A stretch of DNA of 64,000 bases from the NCBI GenBank assembly GCA_942159475.1, contig OW804097.1, positions 37,274,298-37,338,297 on the forward strand. Direction: 5' to 3'. The position numbers and the translations under genes were made by a program. This document shows positions 45,659-54,538 of this stretch, in pieces. The notes beneath the pieces were generated by a model. The model had not been told where the DNA came from and did not search any database. It worked only from the letters and a program-made list of their open reading frames with translations. The DNA comes from Sthenelais limicola. Lineage: Eukaryota > Annelida > Polychaeta > Phyllodocida > Sigalionidae. Position 1 is the first letter of the stretch. Each line of letters begins with the position of its first letter.

Positions 45659-45837
45659 AGGTCATATCTTCAGAAAATGTACAATCGGCAGCTCTACACT
45701 TTTATGAAGGTCTGCTAAATTAGAATGCAAATTGGTCGATATTGGGTATATCTGAGTATAATTGACATTGCCTTGATTCAAACAATATTTGGGAAGATTG
45801 GTGAAGATGAACTGTACATTTTCGGCCGATTTTACCC
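45659..45837 (+). mobile_element. Family A MITE with internal deletion
   Basis: Both ends are present (AGGTCATATCTTCAGAAAAT and TTCGGCCGATTTTACCC), but about 55 bp of the core is missing. Confidence 0.83.
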
Positions 45838-46008
45838 ATATGTTTATGGTAGTATTGCTGTTAAGACTATATATACCATATACTCGCTATCCTATAGAGC
45901 TTACATCGACTTACCCAATGACATACCCATCAGAACATGCCACAGCATCTTCTGATCTAACTCCATCCTTGCTGTATTGACTCCCACAATTATTTCTCTT
46001 CACAATAG

Positions 46009-46352
46009 GGGGATTTGCATTGCCGCCATTTTGGATATTCGAATGGAATTATGGGACTATTGGTAATGTATAGAATCTATAGTAAACATGCCATGTTCAG
46101 CATAGAATATTTATCAATGCTTTATTATCAAAATCCATGTGTTATACATGTCTCCATGACAGAAGTCCTCATCTTTCCTATCATGCCATTTCCCAATCAT
46201 AGATCATTTATAAAAGCTAAAACATTGGTGAAAATATTTTTGTTCTTTTCGATAAAAATGTTGCCAAATGTTTGTATATCAGATTTCAACCGAATCCATC
46301 CCAGCATGCACTGTAACAGACATGCGCAGTGAGACATGCAAATCCCCTATTA
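46009..46352 (+). mobile_element. Family E MITE, full length
   Basis: It runs from TAGGGGGATTTGCATTGCCG to ACATGCAAATCCCCTA. It is about the same length as the copy at 23962, with TA at the edges. Confidence 0.82.
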
Positions 46353-46388
46353 TTCCTACTCAGAATGTATAGCCAATACCATGATCTA

Positions 46389-46591
46389 TGAAAACCAAAT
46401 GCATGATAGGAAAAATGAGGACTGGTGTGATAGAAACACGTAAAACACATGGATATTGACATCAGAACATTGATAAATATTCCATGCTGAACGTGGAATG
46501 TTTTCTATAGATTTTATACAGTACTTCTACTTACCATTCGTCCCATAATTCCATGCGAATCAAGACTCAAAATGGCGGCTATCCCGTATTA
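46389..46591 (-). mobile_element. Family E MITE, partial, in a tandem block
   Basis: It starts within the family (CTATGAAAACCAAATGCATG) and ends at AAAATGGCGGCTATCCCGTATT. Confidence 0.75.
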
Positions 46592-46625
46592 TTCATCCAC
46601 AGTGAGATGGATGGTATCCGCATGA

Positions 46626-46785
46626 TCTACGAAAACCAAATGCATGATGGGAAAGCTGGATGCTTGTGTTATGGAAATATTTTAACACACAGATACTGAC
46701 ATCAGCACATTGATACATATCCCATGCTGAATGTGGTGGCAATGTTTTCAAGGTTCAACATAGCGGCTATGCAACTCCCCTATTC
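46626..46785 (-). mobile_element. Family E MITE, partial, in a tandem block
   Basis: It starts CTACGAAAACCAAATGCATG and ends ATAGCGGCTATGCAACTCCC. It is more deleted than its neighbour. Confidence 0.75.
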
Positions 46786-46831
46786 CTCCTCTACGGGGAG
46801 ATGGGTGGTATCCGCAGGCGCATGTAAACAC

Positions 46832-47198
46832 TAGAGGGCTGTAGATGGAATAATCGGGATGCTGGAGGCAGAGGAGGACAAGACGATTATTGCTCAATTC
46901 TCCTCACGTTCTTGGTACGATTCTACCACCTTTTCCCACCACCTGTGAGTAATAGGAGCTTCCATATTCATGGCATGATGAAAGGAGATTGGAAAAGTCG
47001 ACTCAAGCGATTCCCTTTCACTACTGGGTCCATTGCATGTGGGATTTATCTTGTTGAGAGTTGCTCGATATATTAAATAAATGAAGATACATTGATGTAG
47101 TGTTTATATCGAATAGTGATCAGACAATAGAGCTGGTAACACAGGATTGAGGTTGAGTTTGAGGTTGAAATCGTTTATTGCAAATGGTTGCCATTTAA
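46832..47198. other. No gene recognised
   Basis: Nothing supported. Confidence 0.4.
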
Positions 47199-47410
47199 GG
47201 GTCAGATTTTCAGAAAATGTACAATTCACCTTCACCAAACCTCTCAGATAACCCGAAGTTCAGACAAAAATAAGGTTCAAAACACGTACTGTTCTACCTA
47301 ACCAAACAGATTGCTAGAATCAATGCAATGCAGAATATACTCAAATATACCTCGTATTGACCAAATTGCAGCTGAATATAGCAGAATTTGCTAAAAGTGT
47401 ACAGCTGCCA
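47199..47410 (-). mobile_element. Family A MITE, right end missing
   Basis: It starts GGGTCAGATTTTCAGAAAAT and stops at GTGTACAGCTGCCA, just before the final terminal repeat. Confidence 0.88.
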
Positions 47411-47968
47411 CTCATTAGTATAACATTTTTTTGTATAAAATTGTTATTCAGCTAGAGCATGATGAAGATACATTGTTCCAAGCACCGCTGATTGAAATAT
47501 AATTTATAAGCAAATAAAGAGAACATCTAGATGTTACATTACTTTCGAAGAATATTACTCAGTTTAAGATAAAAAACACAATGAAAAGAATAATAAAATA
47601 ATGAAAAACAATTTCTAGCACATAAAACAATTATTCTACGTCATTCAAGAATGAATCAAAGATTACAAAGTACAATACATATAAATCAAATAGGGTCAAA
47701 ATAAAACCTCACAGCGGGGACTATGTCCACAAAAGCATGACAGACCATGAAACCAATGTAATCTTAAAATGACATATTCCAGATGTAGAAATATTTATTT
47801 CCTTGTGTAGGGTCTAATGTCTTCTCAGTCATTGAATTGCAAGTAGAATAAAAATGACCTTTTCCTGAAATAGATGCTATCTATTCGATTCTACAGGGTT
47901 GTACTACCCGTCCATACCGTCATATCTCTGAACTTCTCGTTGAACGATACAGAATCATATGAACTATA
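47411..47968. other. No gene recognised
   Basis: Very AT-rich; nothing supported. Confidence 0.4.
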
Positions 47969-48233
47969 GGGTAGTCTCCACTGGCTGTGGTAAGCTCTGC
48001 GGTAAGCTCTGCGGTAAGCTCTGCGGTAAGCTCTGCGGTAAGCTCTGCAGTAAGCTCTGCGGTAAGCTCTGCGGTAAGCCTTGCGATGGTGCTGTGATGA
48101 TGAGGAGTGATGGGGTTCTGCCTACATGGTTCACTGATCATGTAGGCAAGGACCTTGTCATTCCTTTCCACCTACAGAACCAGCACAACACCATCGCAAG
48201 GCTTACCCCAGAGCACAGCCAGTGGAGACCACC
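47969..48233. mobile_element. Fold-back element with a minisatellite in one arm
   Basis: The outer ends GTCTCCACTGGCTGTG (47974-47989) and CACAGCCAGTGGAGAC (48214-48229) are perfect inverted repeats. The inner arms GGTAAGCCTTGCGATGGTG and CACCATCGCAAGGCTTACC pair too. The left arm has gained eight 12-bp units that the right arm lacks. Confidence 0.78.
47989..48084. repeat. 12-bp minisatellite, 8 units of GGTAAGCTCTGC
   Basis: Units 1-5 and 7 are identical, unit 6 begins with A, and unit 8 reads GGTAAGCCTTGC. Because the period is divisible by three, both strands stay open and give CGKL-like and TAEL-like repeat peptides. I do not call these genes. Confidence 0.92.
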
Positions 48234-48420
48234 CTTTACTTTGTCATGCACAATTGAGGATAATGGGCTTACAGGTAATAATTCAATGCAGAATAACTAT
48301 GGTCTTCCGCCCACTGCTGTGTCTAGCTGCACTATATTTTAGGCTCTATATATTAAACTACTCAAAATCAAGATGGCCCATCAGAGATCAGATACAGGAT
48401 ATATCATGCACTATGCTTAT

Positions 48421-48649
48421 GGGTCAGATTTTCAGAAAATGTACAACTCACCTTCATCAATCCTCTCAAATAAGCCCAAACTGCAGACGAAAATAAAGTT
48501 CAAAATACAGTCCGACCTAACCAAACAGATTGCTAGAATCAATGCAATGCCAAATATACTCGAATTTACCTAGTATTGACCAAATAGAAGCCTAATATAC
48601 TAGATTTCACTAAATGTGTACAATTGTACATTTTCTGAAAATCTGACCC
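48421..48649 (-). mobile_element. Family A MITE, full length
   Basis: It has consensus ends. The flanks TTAT and ATAC do not match. Confidence 0.9.
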
Positions 48650-48705
48650 ATACAAATATTAAACTACAGTAAAAGGCTCCACCGAACGTGAATCTCTTCA
48701 TCATA

Positions 48706-49120
48706 ATATGCGATGTGTTTTAGGAAAATAAGTCAGAAGTGGCCAAGTGGATATTTTCCAAAGTGATTTATTTATAAGCTATCTTTGTTGGAATATTCTA
48801 ACTTTCAGGATGTTTCATGTTGCCAGTGACATTAATACGTGAACAAAACTTCAAGACAATGTATCAAATATATCAATGCATTTCTAAGGTCATCTTATGG
48901 AGTATATTTAGGTAGTTTTTAGTAATTATCCACCCAAAGATATTGATGACTTTTTAAAAAAAAAAATTAGAGATATCAGACTTAAAATAATAGAGACCCT
49001 ACTTTAGATGTCTTACTATTTACTACCATTAGAATCGGCTTGATCTCATCTTTTCAAATATGATATCTCAAAATCCATTTTTGCGACTTATGACTCATTT
49101 TCCTGTAACGCAACACATAT
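48706..49120 (+). mobile_element. Family B MITE, full length
   Basis: It runs from ATATGCGATGTGTTTTAGGA to TTTTCCTGTAACGCAACACA plus TAT, 415 bp. It is a second complete copy confirming the family length. Confidence 0.87.
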
Positions 49121-49457
49121 GTTACATATTAAAAGGTGCGTGTGAAAGTGGAAATCTAGTAATATATATTAAATATTAAAAAGTGTGTGTGAAAAATGGA
49201 TGTAGAACAGCAGGTCGACCTCTATCTGGCATCCAGTATCTCAAGACGATTATCACTGACAGCGGTGACCTGAAGGTCAACCAAGTCTCGTTCACCTCTC
49301 GTGTGAGTAGGATGAGGAAGCACGTGACTTGGCGTGTTGTCCGCCATGAAACAACTACGCATGTCCTTTATGTCACATGCTCACTTATGGGTGAATAACT
49401 ATAACAGTGTTGGACCTGCCTTCATTGAGACAGTGAATTACTATAATATATGTTACA
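49121..49457. other. No gene recognised
   Basis: A 71-codon ORF at 49183-49398 has no recognisable domain. Confidence 0.35.
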
Positions 49458-49737
49458 TTAATCTTAGCCAAGAATATATGGGTCAGATTTTCTGAAATTT
49501 ACAATTGAACTTCGCCAATCTTCTCAAATAAGCCCAAATTTCAGACAAAAAAATAAAATTCAAATACAGTCCAACCTAACCGAACATATTGCTAGAATCA
49601 ATGCAATGCCAAATATACTCGAATTTACTCAGTATTGACCAAATAGAAGCCTAATTTACCAGAATTCAGTAAATGTGCCCAGCTGCCAATTGTACATTTT
49701 CTGAAAATCTGACCCATATATTCTTGGCTAAGATTAA
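49458..49737. repeat. Perfect palindrome split by a family A MITE
   Basis: TTAATCTTAGCCAAGAAT at 49458-49475 is the exact complement of 49720-49737. Between them lie ATAT, the MITE (49480-49715) and ATAT again. Without the insertion the site would be a 40-bp perfect palindrome centred on ATAT. Confidence 0.9.
49480..49715 (-). mobile_element. Family A MITE centred in a palindrome, ATAT duplication
   Basis: It runs from GGGTCAGATTTTCTGAAATT to CTGAAAATCTGACCC, with ATAT at 49476-49479 and 49716-49719. Confidence 0.94.
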
Positions 49738-50440
49738 AATCTTTGTTTATTTCTCTTACATCATTTCGCGTGCATCCCACTAGAATACTACAAGAAAGGT
49801 TTAGCAAGCAAAGCTATCTTAATTACGTAACCTTATCCGTATCCTTTTTTGAATAAGTCACATTGTCATGTTTAAAAAATAAATTGTGAAATGAAATGGT
49901 GTTACATCATGTTACACAATAATGACGTAACAATGAGTAACCACTTTATGACTATAATTATCATTAATTATTATTATTACATTTAATATCTCAATTAAGT
50001 AACATGTCCATAACCCATTAAAGTACCATTACCCAGGAATTTATTGCAGTATTTACGGTAGCATGTAAGAGCTCAGGTAGCATCCTCACCTACTTCAATA
50101 TTCCTCCAATGAACAATAGCCACATGGACCAAGCACCTACCTGTATGTTAGACTACAATAAACATTCATTCTAGCTCTTTGGATCACAGGCTTTAGACTT
50201 CTTCTTTATACTTCTTATTTTCCTACAATATTTCTACAACTATTCCTTAGACAATATAGACAAACCTTCATATATAACAATAGTTTGCTTGATATATTAT
50301 GTTACGTTATTCCTGCCACATCCTTCCTTTTAACATATGTTTGTATATCAGAGATACGGATATGTTTACATCTATGTATAGATAGACTTGCTGAACCTCA
50401 CTATTAGGTGCCGTCATTACCGTTAGAGTTACTTACTTCA
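49738..50440. other. No gene recognised
   Basis: Nothing supported. Confidence 0.4.
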
Positions 50441-50487
50441 ATAGGGAGATTTAGCAACCACAACCCCTAACACAACAGTAATGGCCA

Positions 50488-50844
50488 CCTCACACTATAT
50501 GACTTACAACAGTTGAAGGTTTAAAGACTGAAGTTTGAAGGCGCACAATAGCCAACTTGAGTCGGGAGCACGGCGACCAGAAAAGAGCATTTGTTGTTGT
50601 CATAACCATTACAACAACGGTTGTAATGGCTAGTGAAGCTTTTTCATTTTCTTTTATCTGAGTCGTAGGCCCCCCGACTCACTGAACCTGAGTCGTAGGC
50701 CTCCCGACGGGCGCTCACACTGTACGACCCGATTCAACATTTGAATCTGGAGTTTTGTCGGCTAGAACTGCTCCCAACTGCTCCTCTTGACGGGAAAATC
50801 CGTCTTAGATCCCCCCAACTCGTTGTATGTCGTATAGTGTGAGG
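50488..50844. mobile_element. Family G element nested in family H
   Basis: CCTCACACTATATGACTTAC at the left pairs with GTATGTCGTATAGTGTGAGG at the right (21 of 23 bases over the ends). Inside, TGAGTCGTAGGCC occurs twice. Non-coding, 357 bp. Confidence 0.65.
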
Positions 50845-51134
50845 GAACCATAACACATCCACTAACTATTAGTACATTATTACCATTGTGGGGATATCTC
50901 AAGAGGCCTGCAATGCAGATGCCCTCGGTCCAGGAAGACTGGCAATATGCTAGCGCTGGCCTGAACGCCTATTTTTTCCTTTAGTATTATTGATTGCCCA
51001 TTGAGTATCGATGGGCAATTATGTGGAAAACATTATATGGATATATATGTTGTTTCCCATCACCGTGCCAACCCACCCGCCGTCCCTGTCACATATAATA
51101 AGCGCATCTATGCGACCCAGAGAAAAAAAGACTG

Positions 51135-51212
51135 TGATGCCTGACCGAGGCTCAAACTCGCAATCTTCCACTCTTTGTGCCAGTGACTTACCACTGAGCT
51201 ATGAACCTTGGG
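51135..51212 (-). mobile_element. tRNA-derived SINE head or tRNA pseudogene
   Basis: On the minus strand TAGCTCAGTGG (51191-51201) matches the RNA polymerase III A box. About 30 bases on, GAGTTTGAGCC (about 51149-51159) resembles the B box with one mismatch. The spacing fits a tRNA body, but the acceptor and anticodon stems are not convincing. A SINE 5' region is therefore likelier than a working tRNA gene. Confidence 0.5.
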
Positions 51213-51781
51213 TGGAGCAGTGAGGGTGAATGTTGCTAGTGTAGGCTAGTGGTATGACATAGATAGATAGATATATGTAATCCCTGTAAAAAGGTGTTTG
51301 TGTGCTGTTTTGAGCATACATTCTTTCTCTGAAATAAGAGAGACTGGGGCGATCCTGCAGGGAATTGATTGGAACCGGTGGTACCTTTGGTAGCCACAAC
51401 GGAGTCGCGCCATGTCTAGTGCCTCTCGAGATATCCCAACAGTGGTATTAATGTACAAATAGTTAGTGGATGCGTTAGTGTTGTGTTGGTGCGTTGTGGT
51501 TGCTAAATCTCCCTATACCTTCATCTCTAAAAAACCACCAGACCTCTCTCTCTTCCTAACTCTCCTGAACATTTACCTCAAATCTTCTCATAATTATTTT
51601 ATCAACCATTTTACAATTCAATTCTTTACAAACCTTTATAACAAGGTTTCTTCCAAAATAAAAGCCCTATGAGATTTCTACCAGCTGTCAGATTGCGGCA
51701 CTTTTGTGACAAAAATCGGCATTTTTGCCATAACTGATTAAACTACAAAGCGAGCAGACCTTCATTCACCACTTCCCAAGT

Positions 51782-52016
51782 GGGTCAGATTTTCAGAAAA
51801 TGTATAATTCGTCTTCACCAATCCTCTCAAATACACCATATTTAAGACAAAAATAAGCTTCAAAATGCGTGTTAACATAACAGAACTGATACTTTGAATC
51901 AATGCGATACCAAATATACTCAGATATACCCAGTATTCATCATTTTCCAGCCTAATTTAGCAGAATTTTCTAAATTTGTAGAGGTGCCAATTGTACAGTT
52001 TCTGAAAATCTGACCC
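51782..52016 (-). mobile_element. Family A MITE with AAGT duplication
   Basis: It runs from GGGTCAGATTTTCAGAAAAT to CTGAAAATCTGACCC, with AAGT at 51778-51781 and 52017-52020. Confidence 0.94.
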
Positions 52017-52764
52017 AAGTAATCCAGCATCACGAGCCCTTGGGAGTATCCTTTTGAGCACAGGTTAAAATGGCTTCATGTTTTATATGGTCATTAGGAG
52101 TGGAATGGATAATTGACCTCTCCCTCTCGCCCTCATACTCCATAATCACACGCCGGGCAACACAGTCACTCGCCATGAATTAAATATGAAGACAGGAAAT
52201 ACGTGCAAGTTCATTTGTTTCAAATGACTGCCTGGAACTTTATCGTATTAAAAGTTAAATTAATAAGTCATTATAAAGAACGAAACTGGGGATGATTTTT
52301 TCGTCAAGGAACTGTTAAGGATGAGGAGGCTTATATATATACATATATATAAGAAATGTTGTTTCCATTTTGTTATACAGACAGTGATAAAAGCTTTCTA
52401 CATGGAAATGGCTTTTTGTTCTCTGGTCCAGACAGCTCTTCCAAACGAACCTTCTGTAATCAAGTTTTTATTTCAGGTACAATTTTACAAAGTAGTCTCG
52501 ACCTTTCGGTCGTTTTTCGTCCTACCCTGAGTATGCTTCTATTACTTTACCAATTTACTTCATGAAATATATTTAATAAGTGTTTAGTTTATTACATACA
52601 AGATTTAATTAATACCTAATTGGAGTGGTGGCTGTGTCATAGACACGTAATGATGACATGGTGTGATAGATGATCGTTATACAGACTATCAATTATTAGA
52701 CTTATACGCGATGAGTGCGTGAATCTGATTACTTCTACAGCTCAATTTGTAGCATACATCAGGG
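52017..52764. other. No gene recognised
   Basis: The left flank of the LTR element. Overlapping 69-codon ORFs at 52321-52565 show no domain. Confidence 0.4.
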
Positions 52765-53024
52765 TGTAAAATTGACAAGCCCAAATTGTCTAATTTTAAG
52801 TTAAAGTTGTCTCATTCAGCCAGACATTCGTCGCGCCCCTACCGGCCAGAAGGCTACCCACACTTTCTTACCGCCACAACGCTCGCGGATTTCTTATCAT
52901 CCTAAAGTCCAAAGGTACAGGTGAGGTCCAGGTCTGACCGTTATCTCAAAGTCAATCACGTGGGAAAGGAGGGGAGGGGCTGACCGCCAGGTCAGGGGAG
53001 GGGAGGGAATACTGATTAAAGAGT

Positions 53025-53043
53025 GGGAGGGAGAGGGGAGGGG
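53025..53043 (+). promoter_or_regulatory. G-quadruplex-capable G-runs in LTR
   Basis: Four runs of three or four G with short A/GA spacers (GGGAGGGAGAGGGGAGGGG) fit the usual four-strand motif. More G4 runs lie at about 52987-53007. The same motif recurs at 63243-63261 in the 3' LTR. Confidence 0.5.
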
Positions 53044-53143
53044 AGATAACCCCGTGACCTGGTCACCACCCAAAGAGATTGGTCAGAGTGGCAGTGGTCA
53101 CTCTGAGCCTCGTTTTAATAAGTGTCTGTCATTGTTATCCTGT

Positions 53144-53207
53144 GGCTGATTGGATCTCTAATCTAACCTGTCAATTAATTGGACCAACGGGACCAAAGCC
53201 AATCAGC
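53144..53207 (+). promoter_or_regulatory. Inverted pair of CCAAT boxes in LTR
   Basis: GGCTGATTGG (53144-53153) and CCAATCAGC (53199-53207) are inverted repeats, about 40 and 95 bp upstream of the TATA box. CCAAT is the NF-Y site in animals. An assignment of regulators is inference. Confidence 0.45.
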
Positions 53208-53241
53208 GCAGGACCAGTGTATTTCGTCCTAATCTGTCTAG

Positions 53242-53248
53242 TATAAAA
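53242..53248 (+). promoter_or_regulatory. LTR TATA box
   Basis: TATAAAA in the 5' LTR, overlapping the AATAAA hexamer by one base. Confidence 0.65.
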
Positions 53249-53385
53249 ATAAAGGAAAGATGAAAATCGGTCTCTTCCGAGGCTGGTACTGATTTGAAGC
53301 ATACATCTCTGTGTGTTGCGTTGATTAATTTCTCGCCCAACTACTGACCCTGAATTATTACGAAGAATGACCCGCATTTCTTCAT

Positions 53386-53403
53386 TGGCGACCATGATTA
53401 GGG
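53386..53403 (+). other. Primer-binding site, possibly tRNA-Arg
   Basis: TGGCGACCATGATTAGGG starts one base after the LTR. TGG would pair with the CCA end of a tRNA. TGGCGACC followed by nTGA resembles arginine-tRNA type primer sites, but I cannot check it against host tRNAs. Confidence 0.6.
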
Positions 53404-53455
53404 GCTAGTTAGTTGGTCAGATCGGTATCCGACCTTAGAAGCAAGCAAAAGGAGT

Positions 53456-53464
53456 CAGGTGAGT
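53456..53464 (+). promoter_or_regulatory. Consensus splice donor in the leader
   Basis: CAGGTGAGT, a full match to the animal donor consensus, 75 bases after the LTR. It is well placed to make a spliced env RNA, as known for gypsy. Candidate acceptors are CTGTAG near 53585 and ATTTTAG near 53597, both before a small ORF, and CAG near 59522 or 59538 before env. Confidence 0.6.
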
Positions 53465-53600
53465 GTGCCTTTTTCAAAACTGCCATTGTATTTATGGGTG
53501 TTGTATGTTTGGGACTCTGAGCTGGGCTTTTATTGGAAGGTGCATTAGCTGATCACACAAGTATTATCGTACTTTATCCTGTAGAGATAGTATTTTAGAC

Positions 53601-53810
53601 ATGCCACCGGCGGAAAGAATTGAGTATGTGGAAGAGTTCCCACAATACCTCGAAGCTGAGGATATTTTCCTAGAGGAGATATTCAATGATGGTTATCCAC
53701 CGATCGCAGAACCTGAGGATTGGAACGACTGCGTAGGCACCTCTGAAAGTGTGATTCAGTTCAGCAGTGAACAGCTAGAAACTATGTCTTACCATTGGGA
53801 TAAAATGTAA
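53601..53810 (+). CDS. Small acidic leader ORF, unknown function
   Basis: An ATG-initiated frame of 69 codons. It is rich in Glu and Asp through nearly its whole length (for example EYVEEFPQYLEAEDIFLEEI) and has no basic cluster, signal or membrane segment. A possible splice acceptor (GTATTTTAG) ends three bases upstream of the ATG, so it could be the first ORF of a spliced RNA from the donor at 53459. No family is recognised. Leader ORFs of this size may also act as upstream ORFs that reduce gag translation. Its strong compositional bias makes chance less likely, but it remains a hypothetical. Confidence 0.35.
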   Translation: MPPAERIEYVEEFPQYLEAEDIFLEEIFNDGYPPIAEPEDWNDCVGTSESVIQFSSEQLETMSYHWDKM

Positions 53811-53997
53811 TGAGTAAGAATAGGGACTAAAGAGATCAAAATTTTTGTTTTTGGAAATACCTGCACAAAAATTGTTACGTTGGATCTAGGCAAAAATTAA
53901 TATTCCAAATTCTCTATATAGAAATAGAATATTCCAAATCAAGCAGGTAATAGTAATTCATCTTTACACATAATCAGCTAATTCAAGTACCTCCAAA

Positions 53998-54381
53998 ATG
54001 GCGTTGACAACACCCATTAAAGGTATATGCGGGTGTTCAATGGAAAAAAAATTGGTCGGTGACTTTTTTATGAAACGTTCAGGGATCATTCCTCTCTACA
54101 TAAGAAAGCAAGAAATGCAAAAAAAAGTACATCTCATCGACTTATATTTTTTTTTACAGCCACTTGAAAATAACAGTGCTTTAGCATTGAAGTCTATGGA
54201 CAAATGTGTTTTTTTTCACATTTCATTATATAAAAAAATAATGATCGGTGACTTTTCATCAAAACTTTCTACGCATATATTTGGTATATTATGCTACAGA
54301 TTTACCAAAGAAAAACAGTACGTTGACGTGGTTAAAAACAAGTTGTGGTCATTTGAAGTTGACCACATCACCCAAAATTAG
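53998..54381 (+). CDS. Leader ORF of 127 codons, unknown
   Basis: An ATG in the good context AAAATGG opens 127 codons. The surrounding DNA is more AT-rich than gag. Two stretches, KLVGDFFMKR and IMIGDFSSKL, share a core at both protein and DNA level (CGGTGACTTTT), suggesting an internal duplication or two pieces of an older repeat. No recognised domain. It sits between leader and gag where Gypsy elements usually have no gene. It could be an accessory gene, a captured host or repeat segment, or a chance frame. Confidence 0.3.
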   Translation: MALTTPIKGICGCSMEKKLVGDFFMKRSGIIPLYIRKQEMQKKVHLIDLYFFLQPLENNSALALKSMDKCVFFHISLYKKIMIGDFSSKLSTHIFGILCYRFTKEKQYVDVVKNKLWSFEVDHITQN

Positions 54382-54538
54382 TAATCAAGCAGCATAATCA
54401 ATGCAAATGAATCCTAAAAAACATGACTCAAAATTACCCAAATTACTCAAAACCCTGTAGATATTGTAAAATCGTGCACAAATACATCTCAACTTATGAT
54501 AATAACAAAATATTTCAAAGAAAAATAGGAGCCGCTAG

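Larger units (their letters stand above)
50441..51516. mobile_element. Family H element, 24-bp perfect inverted ends
   Basis: ATAGGGAGATTTAGCAACCA (first 20 of 24 bases at 50441-50464) is mirrored exactly at 51493-51516, and pairing weakens over another 15 bp. TA at each edge would fit a TA target. The interior carries another inverted-repeat element and a tRNA-like SINE head. No transposase frame. Confidence 0.75.
52765..53384 (+). repeat. 5' LTR, 620 bp
   Basis: It starts TGTAAAATTGACAAGCCC and ends CATTTCTTCA. The U3 part has purine G-runs and paired CCAAT boxes. TATAAAA at 53242-53248 and AATAAA at 53248-53253 mark the core promoter and R region. Confidence 0.96.

Noticed and set aside
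47920..48342. ORFs with CGKL or TAEL repeats as a repeat protein
   Set aside because: Both come from the 12-bp minisatellite, whose length keeps frames open on each strand.
51135..51212. Functional tRNA gene
   Set aside because: A and B boxes are present, but I could not fit a sound cloverleaf and the B box has a mismatch. A SINE head is likelier.
480..52016. Interspersed regular repeats as a CRISPR-like array
   Set aside because: Copies are far apart, unequally spaced, in both orientations, with inverted ends and target duplications. They are MITEs.
480..52016. Family A as a TA-targeting Tc1/mariner MITE
   Set aside because: ATAT flanks suggest TA at first sight, but sites with TGCT, AACA, ACAA, ATGA and AAGT show a 4-bp duplication instead.
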